Part shown: piece by piece, positions 16,443 to 24,810 of the stretch
Position numbering within the stretch: position 1 is the stretch's first letter
Layout of the letters: every line of letters starts with the position of its first letter
Origin: a virus
DNA length: 25,926 nucleotides
Virus record (IMG/VR): IMGVR_UViG_3300046001_001496
Coordinates: 1 to 25,926 of that record
Strand: one strand, 5' to 3'
Translations under genes and position numbers: made by a program
Notes under the pieces: model-generated
Database searches by the model: none
What the model was told of the DNA's origin: nothing
The model's input: the letters and a program-made list of their open reading frames with translations, nothing else

Positions 16443-18487
16443 CTTGATAGGCTCTCTTGGACGCTCTCACCGTATGAGTACCCGGTCGAGCTGCTACTTG
16501 ATTTGGACAAGCTCCAGCCACGGTTGCCGCCGATACTTGCACCTGCGCTCGCAGAAGTTGAAGCCCTGAAGCCAGCCAGCCGGCCCTGTTCGATGGCTGC
16601 ACCGGCACGTCCAGCAGTCTCTGCCAGTTGCGCCTGAGCGGTAGCGACTTGCGTACCTACCTGCTGCGTCAAGCGTGCTGCTCTGGCGTAGGACTCTGTG
16701 CTGCGGGTCATGTAATTCTGTGCCGCGTTTAGGTAGAGTTGCGTGCCTTCAAAGGCAGACGCGCGCTGCTTATACCCGACAGACCACTGCGCCACCTGAG
16801 CTGAGTAGTTCGCAGCCGCGACGTTATAACCGGCGCTGATAGCACTGTTCTGCTCGATGACGTGCGTGTGTTCAGCGGTCTTGCCGGCCAGCTCAGCCTT
16901 AATCCTCGCTGCCTTGACACTCACTCGTGCAGCTTCAATCTGAGCCTTCGCTTCAACACCTCGATTATCCGCCACGGTCACGCTCTGCTTGGCCGCTTCG
17001 CCGCGCATCTGCGCCACGATGCCCTTAGTCTTTGCAGAGTACAGGTCGTAGTTAGCAGCGATGTTCTTCAGGTCGGCTTCCCACTCGATAACGCTGGCCT
17101 TGTAGTTTTCTACCACGGCTTCCTGTTGCATGACTTGCCCAGCCAGTGCGCGCAGACTCGCGGCGTAAGCACTGACCTTTGCAGCCTGTACCTTGATCTT
17201 GGCGTCGTAGAGCGCGGCCTGCACACCCTTGCTGCGTTCCTCGGCAGAGAAGGCTTCGGAGCGGGATGTGTTAACCCGGCCCTTGAGTTCTTCCAGTGCC
17301 ATCTCGCTCTTGTACTTCTCCACGTCGGCAGAGAGCTTGGCGAGTTCGCCGTTGTAGACTTCCGCCTCTGCTGCGTAGATCGACACGTTGGCGTTGTAGA
17401 GCGCAACAGCGGCCTTCGCCATCTCAAGCTGCGCGTCAGCCTGCATCATGTTGGCCTGGAAGCGCATGTCGTAGATGCTGCTCTCGATGTCGATCAACAT
17501 GCTGTGCGCAGCCACGCCGAGTTCCATTCCGGTGATCAAGGCTTCCGCTGTCCACTTGGCCTGCTGGATCGTGTTGCTGCGGTCTACACGAGCCGAGAAC
17601 TTATCGTGCATTACGTTGGAGTAGGTGTACGACTCTGGTGCATCGTGCTGGCGCTTGCTCCACATGGCATCAAGGCGACTGGTGTGCGGCTTGGTAATCT
17701 TGTCGGCATCAACCAGGATGTCAGCGGTCTGGATACCTGTTGCAGCCAGTAGCGAACCCACCGCATCGAACACCAGTGGAATGTGATAACTGTAATCAGG
17801 CAGCACCACGGACGACAGGGCGAGTGCAGTACGCAGCCGCGCAGCTGCTGTGTCGAGGTCAGTCGAGTCGATATGGGTGAACGTCGCCGTCTGTAACGGC
17901 TGGTAGCTCGCCACTACATCTACGTCGACCAGTGTCGGAACAGCAGGAGCGGCAGGTACATCATCCACCACGACGCTGAATGTCGGTGCGTTGCTCACGG
18001 TTAGCGTCGTGCCACTTGGAGCGGACGGCGTGCCGCTGGAGCCGCCTAGCCCGGCTGGATCGCTGATAGCTATAACACCGGAAACTGGCGCAGCAACTGA
18101 ACCTTCACTCAATGTAGCGCTAAGCTGCTTCGGCGCGTACACAGTGAGTGCCTCTGGTGCCAAGTACGCAGCTACAGCAGGCACCTCGCCGTACTCACCA
18201 AGCTCGAACTCAGGCTCGTCAAACTCAGGTGTGTTGGATTCTACTGGGTCAAAAGCAGGTTTGAACGCCAGGGCTGCTTTGATCGCAGCTTCTGCATCTA
18301 GCGCCGCGTCTGCTGCACGCTTCTCCAACTCAGTTACTAAGTCTGCTATTTCCTCGCCAAGTGACTCGGCTTCAGAGACTGCCTGGTCAGTTGAGAACGG
18401 GGTGTTCTGATCCCAGATCGACGCAGTAAAAGGGCCATCAATACCTTCTAGGACAAGGCTGTCACCTATTCCACCGTTGTCAGCCAT
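16439..18487 (-). CDS. Large Ala-rich helical structural protein A, 682 aa
   Basis: ATG at 18487 follows AAGGAG and overlaps the previous stop (TGATG). The acidic, Pro-rich N-terminus includes EFDEPEFELGEYGEVPAVAA, comparable with the ELDLPEFDLP stretch of the 647-aa product. A long Ala-rich helical body follows from about residue 300 (DMRFQANMMQADAQLEMAK; EVYNGELAKLSADVEKYKSE). The tail is Ser/Gly-rich (SLSKSSSSSTGYSYG) and ends VQESLSR, with the same last four residues as its neighbour. This points to an old tandem duplication or two subunits with a common anchor. No membrane segment is evident. Function unknown; a structural virion role is inferred from position and build. Confidence 0.65.
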   Translation of the reverse strand: MADNGGIGDSLVLEGIDGPFTASIWDQNTPFSTDQAVSEAESLGEEIADLVTELEKRAADAALDAEAAIKAALAFKPAFDPVESNTPEFDEPEFELGEYGEVPAVAAYLAPEALTVYAPKQLSATLSEGSVAAPVSGVIAISDPAGLGGSSGTPSAPSGTTLTVSNAPTFSVVVDDVPAAPAVPTLVDVDVVASYQPLQTATFTHIDSTDLDTAAARLRTALALSSVVLPDYSYHIPLVFDAVGSLLAATGIQTADILVDADKITKPHTSRLDAMWSKRQHDAPESYTYSNVMHDKFSARVDRSNTIQQAKWTAEALITGMELGVAAHSMLIDIESSIYDMRFQANMMQADAQLEMAKAAVALYNANVSIYAAEAEVYNGELAKLSADVEKYKSEMALEELKGRVNTSRSEAFSAEERSKGVQAALYDAKIKVQAAKVSAYAASLRALAGQVMQQEAVVENYKASVIEWEADLKNIAANYDLYSAKTKGIVAQMRGEAAKQSVTVADNRGVEAKAQIEAARVSVKAARIKAELAGKTAEHTHVIEQNSAISAGYNVAAANYSAQVAQWSVGYKQRASAFEGTQLYLNAAQNYMTRSTESYARAARLTQQVGTQVATAQAQLAETAGRAGAAIEQGRLAGFRASTSASAGASIGGNRGWSLSKSSSSSTGYSYGESVQESLSR

Positions 18488-20439
18488 CAGATTCTCCTTG
18501 ATCCCGCCTGAATTACAGGCTCGATGTGCTCAACCGTGAACGCTCCGCTACCTCTGACGGTGAACTGATAGTTCGTGCTATGGAAGCCTTTACCTAGGTC
18601 ACAGCGCACCATGCGCGAGTCGTCCGCACTACGGTTCATCTGCGTGTAGCTATAAGTCTGGCGTAGCCCACGCACATCGGCGGTGACGTCGACCTCCATC
18701 GCATTCGCGCGATCACCGTAGAAGTACAGGTTCGATACCGTCTTCTTGACCGACGCGCCCAGACGGGTGACGCCCGTGGTGAAGCTGCCGTCAGCGTACT
18801 GCCCGCTCGGTGCGAAGATGCCGTCCTCGCCCAGCGCGTAGCTGTCGTTGAAACTCTCCAGCGGGAAGTTCTCGTAACGTGACATGGCCCAGGTCTTGAC
18901 GTTCGCCGTCCACACTTCGCCTTGGCTGATCAACGACACCGCGTCTGAGATAAATCCGCGCTCACGCACGACAACTCTGGTCGTGCTGAGGTTCGTTGCA
19001 CTGTCATTCAGGACGGCGCTGTCGCGTACTGTCTCAACACCGCTCACTACATCTGCGTAGCTGTCATTCAGTACAGCAGCGTCGCGTACATCCTGCACTG
19101 TGCGCGTGCGCAGCGTCACAGCATCATTCAGAGCCGCGACTTCGCGCGTCGTGTAGATGCTGGCGGTGTCGATACGATCACCACCCTTGAAGGTCTCGCG
19201 TACATCGCGTCGGGCAACGGAGATTGCCGTCGCTTCACTGACGATCGGTGCAGTCTCGCGTACATCGTTGCGGTAGTTGTACAGCGTCGTCTGGTCGTCC
19301 AGTACCGCCGTCTCAGTCACGTCATGCGTTGAGCGTGCCGTTGCGTAGTCGCGGTCAGCCAGTTTGGCCTTCTCGCGCAGATCACGCTTGACAGTGACGA
19401 TACTGGTTGCGCGGTCGTTCAGTACAGCCGTCTCGCGGAAGTCGCTGAACACACGGTACTGCGCGCGGCTGACAATGACTGCCGACTCTTTGACGTAGTT
19501 CTCGGCGCTGATGCCCATCATAGCTGGCAAGATGACCGTGAATGTCGGACCATCGCGGGTGTGCTTGCCGTGCAGGCTCAGGCCGATCGGCGGGAACGAT
19601 GCGTTGATTGCGGCAATCGGGACGCTGCCAGCAGCGTAACACCCCATCGGCGGGAGTCTCGCGTTGACACCGAATCCAGCCAGCACATAGCCGCCAAGTG
19701 CATCGACCCGCATCGGGTGCATCGAAGCGTTGACGCCGACCACCGTAGGCACGAGGTCGTATATCGAAATTCCCAGCGTCATCGGCTGGAACGACAGGTT
19801 GCAGACGTTGATCGTCGTGCTGCCCTGCGCGTACAGTCCCATCGGCTTGAATGAGGCGTTCACACCGACTGGATGTGTGCCGCCAATCTCCAGCGTCATT
19901 GGCGGGAAGGAAGCATTCACCGCAGCTATTGTCGTGCTGCTGGCAGCGTAACACCCCATCGGCAAGAAGCTTAGGTCTGATCCGTTCGCCGGCTGCGTCA
20001 GCAGTGCGTCAGCTTCAGTGACGATAGACGCTTCGGTAATCTCATCCAGCTGGTAGAAGAACGCCGAGTCGAGGAATACGTCGACCAGCGACGGCGTGGC
20101 GCTGGTGTAGACAACCGCACCGGGTAGCAGGAACGGCACACCGACCACGAAGGTCTTGGTCGTGCCGACGCAGTAATAGACCGTGCCGTTGTATCGCGCA
20201 ACACTGAACTGCGTGGTACTGGTGAATGAAGCGGATGCTGTCTTCGGTACGCCTTTTTCGAGCACCCGGTACTTGCCCGACTCCATGAAGAAGCCGTGCT
20301 CCATCTCATCGAGTTCGTTGGTGTCCGCGTCGTTGAATCCAACGCGAACCCCGACCGCGCCGGCAGCGACGACGAAGCCGTACCAGCCGTTGCCGTAGAG
20401 GGTGGCGATACTGCGCGCGCCTGCGTTCCAGTCACTCAT
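18487..20439 (-). CDS. Repeat-rich tail/fibre-type structural protein, 650 aa
   Basis: I place the start at 20439 (MSDWNAGARSIATLYGNGW), where ATG overlaps the TGA of the polyproline gene. A start 15 bp upstream is open but lacks support. The N-terminal domain (about 1-150) is globular and beta-rich. Two abutting repeat arrays follow: N-A-S-F-x-P-M units of about 19-24 residues (19980-19513), then nine units of about 20 residues with consensus VRETAVLND (19440-18910). The last 140 residues form another globular region (SRYENFPLESFNDSYALGED; a C-terminus with FTVRGSGAFTVEHIEPVIQ). Regular 20-residue periods suggest a solenoid or fibre shaft between two domains. Probably a tail or head-fibre protein; the family is not recognised. 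Confidence 0.65.
   Translation of the reverse strand: MSDWNAGARSIATLYGNGWYGFVVAAGAVGVRVGFNDADTNELDEMEHGFFMESGKYRVLEKGVPKTASASFTSTTQFSVARYNGTVYYCVGTTKTFVVGVPFLLPGAVVYTSATPSLVDVFLDSAFFYQLDEITEASIVTEADALLTQPANGSDLSFLPMGCYAASSTTIAAVNASFPPMTLEIGGTHPVGVNASFKPMGLYAQGSTTINVCNLSFQPMTLGISIYDLVPTVVGVNASMHPMRVDALGGYVLAGFGVNARLPPMGCYAAGSVPIAAINASFPPIGLSLHGKHTRDGPTFTVILPAMMGISAENYVKESAVIVSRAQYRVFSDFRETAVLNDRATSIVTVKRDLREKAKLADRDYATARSTHDVTETAVLDDQTTLYNYRNDVRETAPIVSEATAISVARRDVRETFKGGDRIDTASIYTTREVAALNDAVTLRTRTVQDVRDAAVLNDSYADVVSGVETVRDSAVLNDSATNLSTTRVVVRERGFISDAVSLISQGEVWTANVKTWAMSRYENFPLESFNDSYALGEDGIFAPSGQYADGSFTTGVTRLGASVKKTVSNLYFYGDRANAMEVDVTADVRGLRQTYSYTQMNRSADDSRMVRCDLGKGFHSTNYQFTVRGSGAFTVEHIEPVIQAGSRRI
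18910..19440 (-). repeat. Tandem array of nine ~20-residue repeats, consensus VRETAVLND
   Basis: Nine units, mostly 20 residues, begin FRETAVLND, LREKAKLAD, VTETAVLDD, VRETAPIVS, VRETFKGGD, TREVAALND, VRDAAVLND, VRDSAVLND and VRERGFISD. At DNA level ctgtcattca recurs at exact 60-bp spacing at 19001 and 19061, with gcatcattca at 19121, so some units are recently duplicated or homogenised and others have diverged. Confidence 0.85.
19513..19980 (-). repeat. Tandem array of about seven NASFxPM repeats
   Basis: Units of about 19-24 residues carry a core like N-A-S-F-P-P-M followed by GLYA or TLEI and a G-S-T-x-I-A/N-V end: LSFLPMGCYAASSTTIAAV, NASFPPMTLEIGG, NASFKPMGLYAQGSTTI, NLSFQPMTLGI, NASMHPMRVDALGG, NARLPPMGCYAAGS and NASFPPIGLSLHG. 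The array directly precedes the VRETAVLND array in the same protein. Confidence 0.85.
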
Positions 20440-20795
20440 AGCCGCTGATCCCATATGCTAGAGCACAACTCCTGCGCGTCATACGCCTGGCTGTTCGCGT
20501 ACTTCAAAAGACACGCTTTCTTCTGCTTTGCGGCTTGCGCCGGGGTGTACGAGAAAAAGTAAATTGTTGCTATATCGCAGCCTAACGCCATGACTGTGAA
20601 GTCAGCCCAAACCTGATAAACCCTTATTCCGCAGTTTGTCGGAGTCGGTATTGACGGCTTTGGTTTTGGCGGAGGCGGCAGAACTGGTGGCTTTATAGGT
20701 GGTGGAGGTGGCGGAGGTGCCGGCGGAGGTGGCGGCTCATACGGAGTCGGTTTTACAACCGGCTTCGGTTCAGCGACCCGATAGAGCTTCGCCAT
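20436..20795 (-). CDS. Polyproline protein, 119 aa, unknown
   Basis: ATG at 20795 lies three bases after the previous stop, and the stop overlaps the next start (ATGA). Residues about 9-52 are almost entirely Pro with Lys, Glu and Ala (runs such as PPPPPAPPPPPPP). The rest, from about 53, is a compact, Cys-containing part: CGIRVYQVWADFTVMALGC, then TIYFFSYTPAQAAKQKKACL, with four cysteines in all. A Pro-rich stalk followed by a small globular head could make a spacer or an attachment peptide. Long proline runs stall ribosomes and normally need EF-P. The family is not recognised. Confidence 0.7.
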   Translation of the reverse strand: MAKLYRVAEPKPVVKPTPYEPPPPPAPPPPPPPIKPPVLPPPPKPKPSIPTPTNCGIRVYQVWADFTVMALGCDIATIYFFSYTPAQAAKQKKACLLKYANSQAYDAQELCSSIWDQRL

Positions 20796-20798
20796 GAC

Positions 20799-21239
20799 TT
20801 AGTACGTCGGGAGGTCGACGTTAAAGTAATTCAGGGTAAATGTAGCTGCGGAAGTAAACGTAGCTGTCGCTAGATTCATGTCACCAGTACCCGCAGCACT
20901 GAGCGTACCCTGAACGCGCGGAGCGCTAGTGCTCAACGTACCATCGTCAGCGGCGGCTACAAAGCGAAAGAACGTACCCGTTCCGGTTGCAGCATTAACA
21001 CCACTCCACGTCTCTGCTGCAGCTTTAGACAGCACCCCTGCTGCGGGTGCGTCAAACGTAACACCCGTTCCAGTACTAGCGTTTGACACCGTGCAGAGCA
21101 GTGTTGCGCCGCCAAGCGCAGCATCCGCGTCAGCCGGTACAGTACCAGAGTAAATCTTGAGAAAGCCGCTGTTCAGCGCGGTCTTAGCGCCAGTCGCGTT
21201 GAGCATCCCTGTGCGCAAACCTGTAGAAAACTTAGCCAT
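20799..21239 (-). CDS. Small tail/virion protein, 146 aa (paralog of the 148-aa protein)
   Basis: AAGGAG precedes ATG at 21239. The product begins MAKFSTGLRTGMLNATGAKT and shares a clear pattern with its upstream neighbour: K-x-S-x-G-L-R at the start, LNxG...YSGxxPxxAD, TWxGV...FRFV (here TWSGVNAATGTGTFFRFVA), PRxxG and SAAT near the end. It is Ala/Thr/Gly-rich and predicted to be all-beta. I know similar 'MAKFSTGLR' proteins only as hypothetical phage structural proteins. Likely a minor virion component. Confidence 0.7.
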   Translation of the reverse strand: MAKFSTGLRTGMLNATGAKTALNSGFLKIYSGTVPADADAALGGATLLCTVSNASTGTGVTFDAPAAGVLSKAAAETWSGVNAATGTGTFFRFVAAADDGTLSTSAPRVQGTLSAAGTGDMNLATATFTSAATFTLNYFNVDLPTY

Positions 21240-21250
21240 GTAGGTACTCC

Positions 21251-21697
21251 TTAGTGAGCCGGAAATTCAAGATAGAAATTGGCGATAGTGGTGCTGGTCG
21301 CTGCACTGACAAAGCTATCTGCCATCGTGAAACTATCTCCAAACGAGCCGTCGATACGCGGCGTTGTCTCTGAGAAAGTGTTAGAGTCATGCAAATTCCA
21401 AACGAACCGCCACCAGCCAATGACGCCAGACGCCACCCCAGTCAGCACCCAGGTTCCCGACTTCTCCAAAGAACCTGCGTTTTCGCCTGCAGCGATGATC
21501 AAGCCACCTGTCTCAAACCCTGGTTCTGGGATGTCACCGTTGTCGCTGATAAAGCCGAGCAGAGTGCCGGTAGGTGCGTCGTCGGCTGAATTAGGCTGCG
21601 CTCCAGAATAGACATAGATGCGCCCATAGTTCAGCATTGCCTGAAGGCCGTACTGTGTCACCATCGCGTTGCGCAATCCTGAGCTAAGTTTGATCAT
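21251..21697 (-). CDS. Small tail/virion protein, 148 aa (paralog of the 146-aa protein)
   Basis: ATG at 21697 overlaps the stop of the 1037-aa gene (ATGA), with GGAG upstream. It starts MIKLSSGLRNAMVTQYGLQ, and the shared motifs include YSGAQPNSADDAPTG, TWVLTGVASGVIGWWRFVW and TTPRIDGSFGDSF. Compared with the 146-aa product it has more aromatic residues. The two probably arose by tandem duplication and have diverged strongly. Beta-rich; no membrane segment. Role unknown, probably virion structural. Confidence 0.7.
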   Translation of the reverse strand: MIKLSSGLRNAMVTQYGLQAMLNYGRIYVYSGAQPNSADDAPTGTLLGFISDNGDIPEPGFETGGLIIAAGENAGSLEKSGTWVLTGVASGVIGWWRFVWNLHDSNTFSETTPRIDGSFGDSFTMADSFVSAATSTTIANFYLEFPAH

Positions 21698-24600
21698 ATA
21701 ACTCCATACGGGAAGATGTTGTCATCAAGATCGCCCACCCCTGTGATGGCCTTCAAGTCAAGCGATGATACCACATAGTGTTCTTTAAGCGGTGTGTCAA
21801 CCGCTCTAGGGTATCCACGGCTTTCTGGCCCAAACAGGTTAAAACGCTTGACGCTAGTAATCGCCCCGTCGTTCCTTATCAAACTCGCTGCCGTGATGTG
21901 CTCACTGTTGTAGTGCAGCGCACTGGCTACTATTGCAGACTGGAATCCGACTGACGTATCGCCACCAGTTCTAGGCGCAATAGAGATCAGCCTTGTTAGC
22001 GCTGTCTGACTGCTCAAAACAGCGTTCGAGAATCCAACCTCAGACAGCAGCGCCGCGTGCGTTACCTTGCAGACATCTGCGTAGTTCTGCATCCCTACTA
22101 CGGTAGACTCTGATTGAGCAAAACCTGAAGCCACTACACCTACAGGCCCAAATGTCCTCCAGTGCGGATAACCGTCTTCTTTTTGGACGAATGTTCTTGT
22201 TGGCGACATAGAAGTTGCGTAACCCCCTCTAAAGCAGGTTGCCGTGTACTGGTCGTTGAAGCGCTCGCCGATATCGTCAAACGAAACAACACCATCTCCG
22301 CGAATAGTTACGCTGGCGTCTATCTTCTGCGTCGTTCCTTCCGCCGTTGGAGCCGCCCGCATGGATAGGTTTAACTTTGACGTAACGGCTTCACTCGGGC
22401 GCAATATGTCCAAATGCTCAAACTGCATGACGAAGCCGGTCATCGTGTTTGCTGATCCAGCGCAGTTCGTGTGGACCACGTTTGTGCTATCCGGGAAGTA
22501 CAGTGTGGCTGTGTGTGTTTGAACCACCGTTCCTGTGCTTGAAGGATCGGAGCTATTAATCGGTATCGTATCGCTACCGTATGGTGCATAGACGCACGTT
22601 TGGTTTGCTACTATTTCAACGTGGTTCGTCGCAAATACAAGATCATCCACATCGTATGCGGCGAAGCAGCGGTAGCTAGCAGATACGGAGCGGTTCAGCG
22701 TGTTTCGCTTGTCCGCCCCTTCGTCTACTGTATTGCACTGGTTGACGCTGACATCGACCAATGACGTGTGCGCAACAGACGCAGTTGCTGTTACCGCGTC
22801 TTCTATCTCAAACTCAACGAAGGCGAGCGAACTACCAAACCCAACAGCTCCTTCTGCCAGTGTTGAATTGACGTTGAAATTGACTTGATTGTGCAGAACG
22901 TACTGGTTCGGATGCCGAACCACGTCGGATACCGTAACCACCGCTTTTAGGCCATTATGCGAAAAGATCGCCCTGCCATTTTCAAATGCCGTTGTTGTGA
23001 GTGCGTGCTCAGCAACAATCCAGCCATCACCACCCTGCAGCGGCTTGACATACATCTGCAACGAGGGTGACTCAGCGGCACTGAAGGGTGCGTACAAAAC
23101 AACCGCTGACACGTAAACAGGATCACTAAACAGTGTGTCGAATATGGCCTGATCATCCGGTGTCAGTTTAGTTCTGAACGCAACCTCTTCCTCGGTGAGC
23201 ACGTACTGAACAGAAAACAACCCTGCGCCCATTACGCGACGGTGCGCTGTTGGTGTGCTAGGGTGCTCGAAGATGCGAACGGTTCGACCTTTGTGGTAGA
23301 CGACGTTCTGCGACCAGTCGTATATGTCCATGCCCTTTGTGCGCTGGTCAAGCACCGCCTCGGACGCGCATGGGTTTGGCAATCCGTTCCATGAAACCGT
23401 TCCCATAGCACCTGTCCAATACGCTGAAGCCGCATCCACCCAACGCGAACGCCCGCGAAATATCTGCGTTGCGTAAAGACCGCCGAACGTCGGGTAAATC
23501 GGTGTCGGCTCGCCCGTATAAAGTGGCGGTGTTTGAGCGGCAGTAACCGTGCCGCCACCTAGCGAAAGCTCCAGAAATCCTTCTGTCAGCGCTGGGTACG
23601 CTGGGTCTTTGTACTCGTAAGTCATGCCGTAGTAATGCGGCGGCGAGTTTCGCCAACTCAATGTTCTGGCGATACCAAAACGTCGCTGATAGTTCACCTC
23701 AGTTTCATCAGGAAGCCGTGGCAAGTTGGTGATGCCGATGTTTTCCGCCGAAGCTACTTGATCTTCTACGCCCGCACGATGTAGTAGCCGGTCTAGAAAA
23801 CTGCGGTAGCCAAGTCGGTACAACACAGTTTCATGCGCCATGACCTTCGCGCGCTGCATCTCGTAGATGATCGCATTCGCCACAGCGTTGTAATACCCCC
23901 TGAGCGGCGGCAGTAGCGGGGGTCGACTTACTTCCGCGCGGTACGCATTAGTCTCGTTGAAGATCGTCTTCATGGTGGTGGAAACGAAGGCGGTACTCGC
24001 CGTGGTTTCTTCACCAGAGTCGATGTATGGAACCACTTCCGGGCGATGACAGAACCATTCAGCAGATTGCACTGAGAATCCAGGCTCAAGCTGCGTACGA
24101 TTCCACTTCGTTGTCTGCCGCTTGAACGCCTCCACCAGTTCTTTCAACGTCGTCGGGATGACCGCTTTCAGGTAAACACCGATGGCCTTCAAGTTGAAAC
24201 TGCGAATCGACCCAGCAGGCTTTATTGGAACCTTTACAATATTCCCATTGCTGACAGTCCACCCACCACCAGTCTCTTTTGTCGTGTACTCGAAGAAGCT
24301 CACACCTTCGTTGGTGAAGAACACCGGCTCTGATCTATATGGAGCCACTGCGTCTGCATTGGATGTAACGTACTGAACGTCAGGGTAAAGGTTGTCGGCG
24401 TAGCGGTTGATGACAACATCACGAATCGGCTTACCGGGTTTTATCGAGCCGTCGGTGTCCAGCCCCCAGCCGTCAGGTGCGGCGGAAGGACTGCGCGGCG
24501 TAATCACGAAACCTTCAGGCAACCACACCATGCGCGAAGAGAAGCTGTCGAACTTCTCGATTTCTTCCTTCAGCTTCTTTTCGTCAAACGTCTCGCCGGT

Positions 24601-24807
24601 CTTCGCCGTGATGGTGACTCGTGTGTTGTGGTCCAGGCTTTCAACCCGCACATGCCCGCCGCCCGGTACGTCGAACTCCTTGATCGAAGTCTTGATGCCG
24701 AACGTCACCTTGTTCGCGTCAACAATGTTTGCACAGTGCTGCGCGTAGGGAATCAGGCGCTCACATGCCGCCTGCGCGCCCTGGAAGATGAACGAGGCGG
24801 GCTGCAT
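21694..24807 (-). CDS. Large tail/structural protein, 1037 aa, family not recognised
   Basis: ATG at 24807 lies three bases after the preceding stop, with no strong Shine-Dalgarno, so re-initiation is likely. Residues 1-130 are mixed alpha/beta (MQPASFIFQGAQAACERLIP). About 270-400 is helical (YYNAVANAIIYEMQRAKV; LGYRSFLDRLLHRAGVEDQ) and includes LPRLPDETEVNYQRRFGIAR. The long remainder is Thr/Ser/Val-rich and beta-structured. Size, beta-rich end and position before the repeat and small virion genes suggest a tail hub, baseplate-like or adhesin-carrying protein. Codon and base composition appear more AT-rich than in the head genes, as often seen for receptor-binding modules. No enzymatic motif was seen. 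Confidence 0.6.
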   Translation of the reverse strand: MQPASFIFQGAQAACERLIPYAQHCANIVDANKVTFGIKTSIKEFDVPGGGHVRVESLDHNTRVTITAKTGETFDEKKLKEEIEKFDSFSSRMVWLPEGFVITPRSPSAAPDGWGLDTDGSIKPGKPIRDVVINRYADNLYPDVQYVTSNADAVAPYRSEPVFFTNEGVSFFEYTTKETGGGWTVSNGNIVKVPIKPAGSIRSFNLKAIGVYLKAVIPTTLKELVEAFKRQTTKWNRTQLEPGFSVQSAEWFCHRPEVVPYIDSGEETTASTAFVSTTMKTIFNETNAYRAEVSRPPLLPPLRGYYNAVANAIIYEMQRAKVMAHETVLYRLGYRSFLDRLLHRAGVEDQVASAENIGITNLPRLPDETEVNYQRRFGIARTLSWRNSPPHYYGMTYEYKDPAYPALTEGFLELSLGGGTVTAAQTPPLYTGEPTPIYPTFGGLYATQIFRGRSRWVDAASAYWTGAMGTVSWNGLPNPCASEAVLDQRTKGMDIYDWSQNVVYHKGRTVRIFEHPSTPTAHRRVMGAGLFSVQYVLTEEEVAFRTKLTPDDQAIFDTLFSDPVYVSAVVLYAPFSAAESPSLQMYVKPLQGGDGWIVAEHALTTTAFENGRAIFSHNGLKAVVTVSDVVRHPNQYVLHNQVNFNVNSTLAEGAVGFGSSLAFVEFEIEDAVTATASVAHTSLVDVSVNQCNTVDEGADKRNTLNRSVSASYRCFAAYDVDDLVFATNHVEIVANQTCVYAPYGSDTIPINSSDPSSTGTVVQTHTATLYFPDSTNVVHTNCAGSANTMTGFVMQFEHLDILRPSEAVTSKLNLSMRAAPTAEGTTQKIDASVTIRGDGVVSFDDIGERFNDQYTATCFRGGYATSMSPTRTFVQKEDGYPHWRTFGPVGVVASGFAQSESTVVGMQNYADVCKVTHAALLSEVGFSNAVLSSQTALTRLISIAPRTGGDTSVGFQSAIVASALHYNSEHITAASLIRNDGAITSVKRFNLFGPESRGYPRAVDTPLKEHYVVSSLDLKAITGVGDLDDNIFPYGVI

Positions 24808-24810
24808 GGG

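Noticed and set aside
16862-17752. 296-codon plus-strand ORF
   Set aside because: Fully antisense to the 682-aa gene. The translation is Cys/His/Leu-rich with no family pattern, and it arises from the codon bias of the opposite strand.
18487-20439. Diversity-generating retroelement target or phase-variable repeat
   Set aside because: No reverse transcriptase or template repeat is present. The repeats are diverged multiples of three bases and would not switch the frame.
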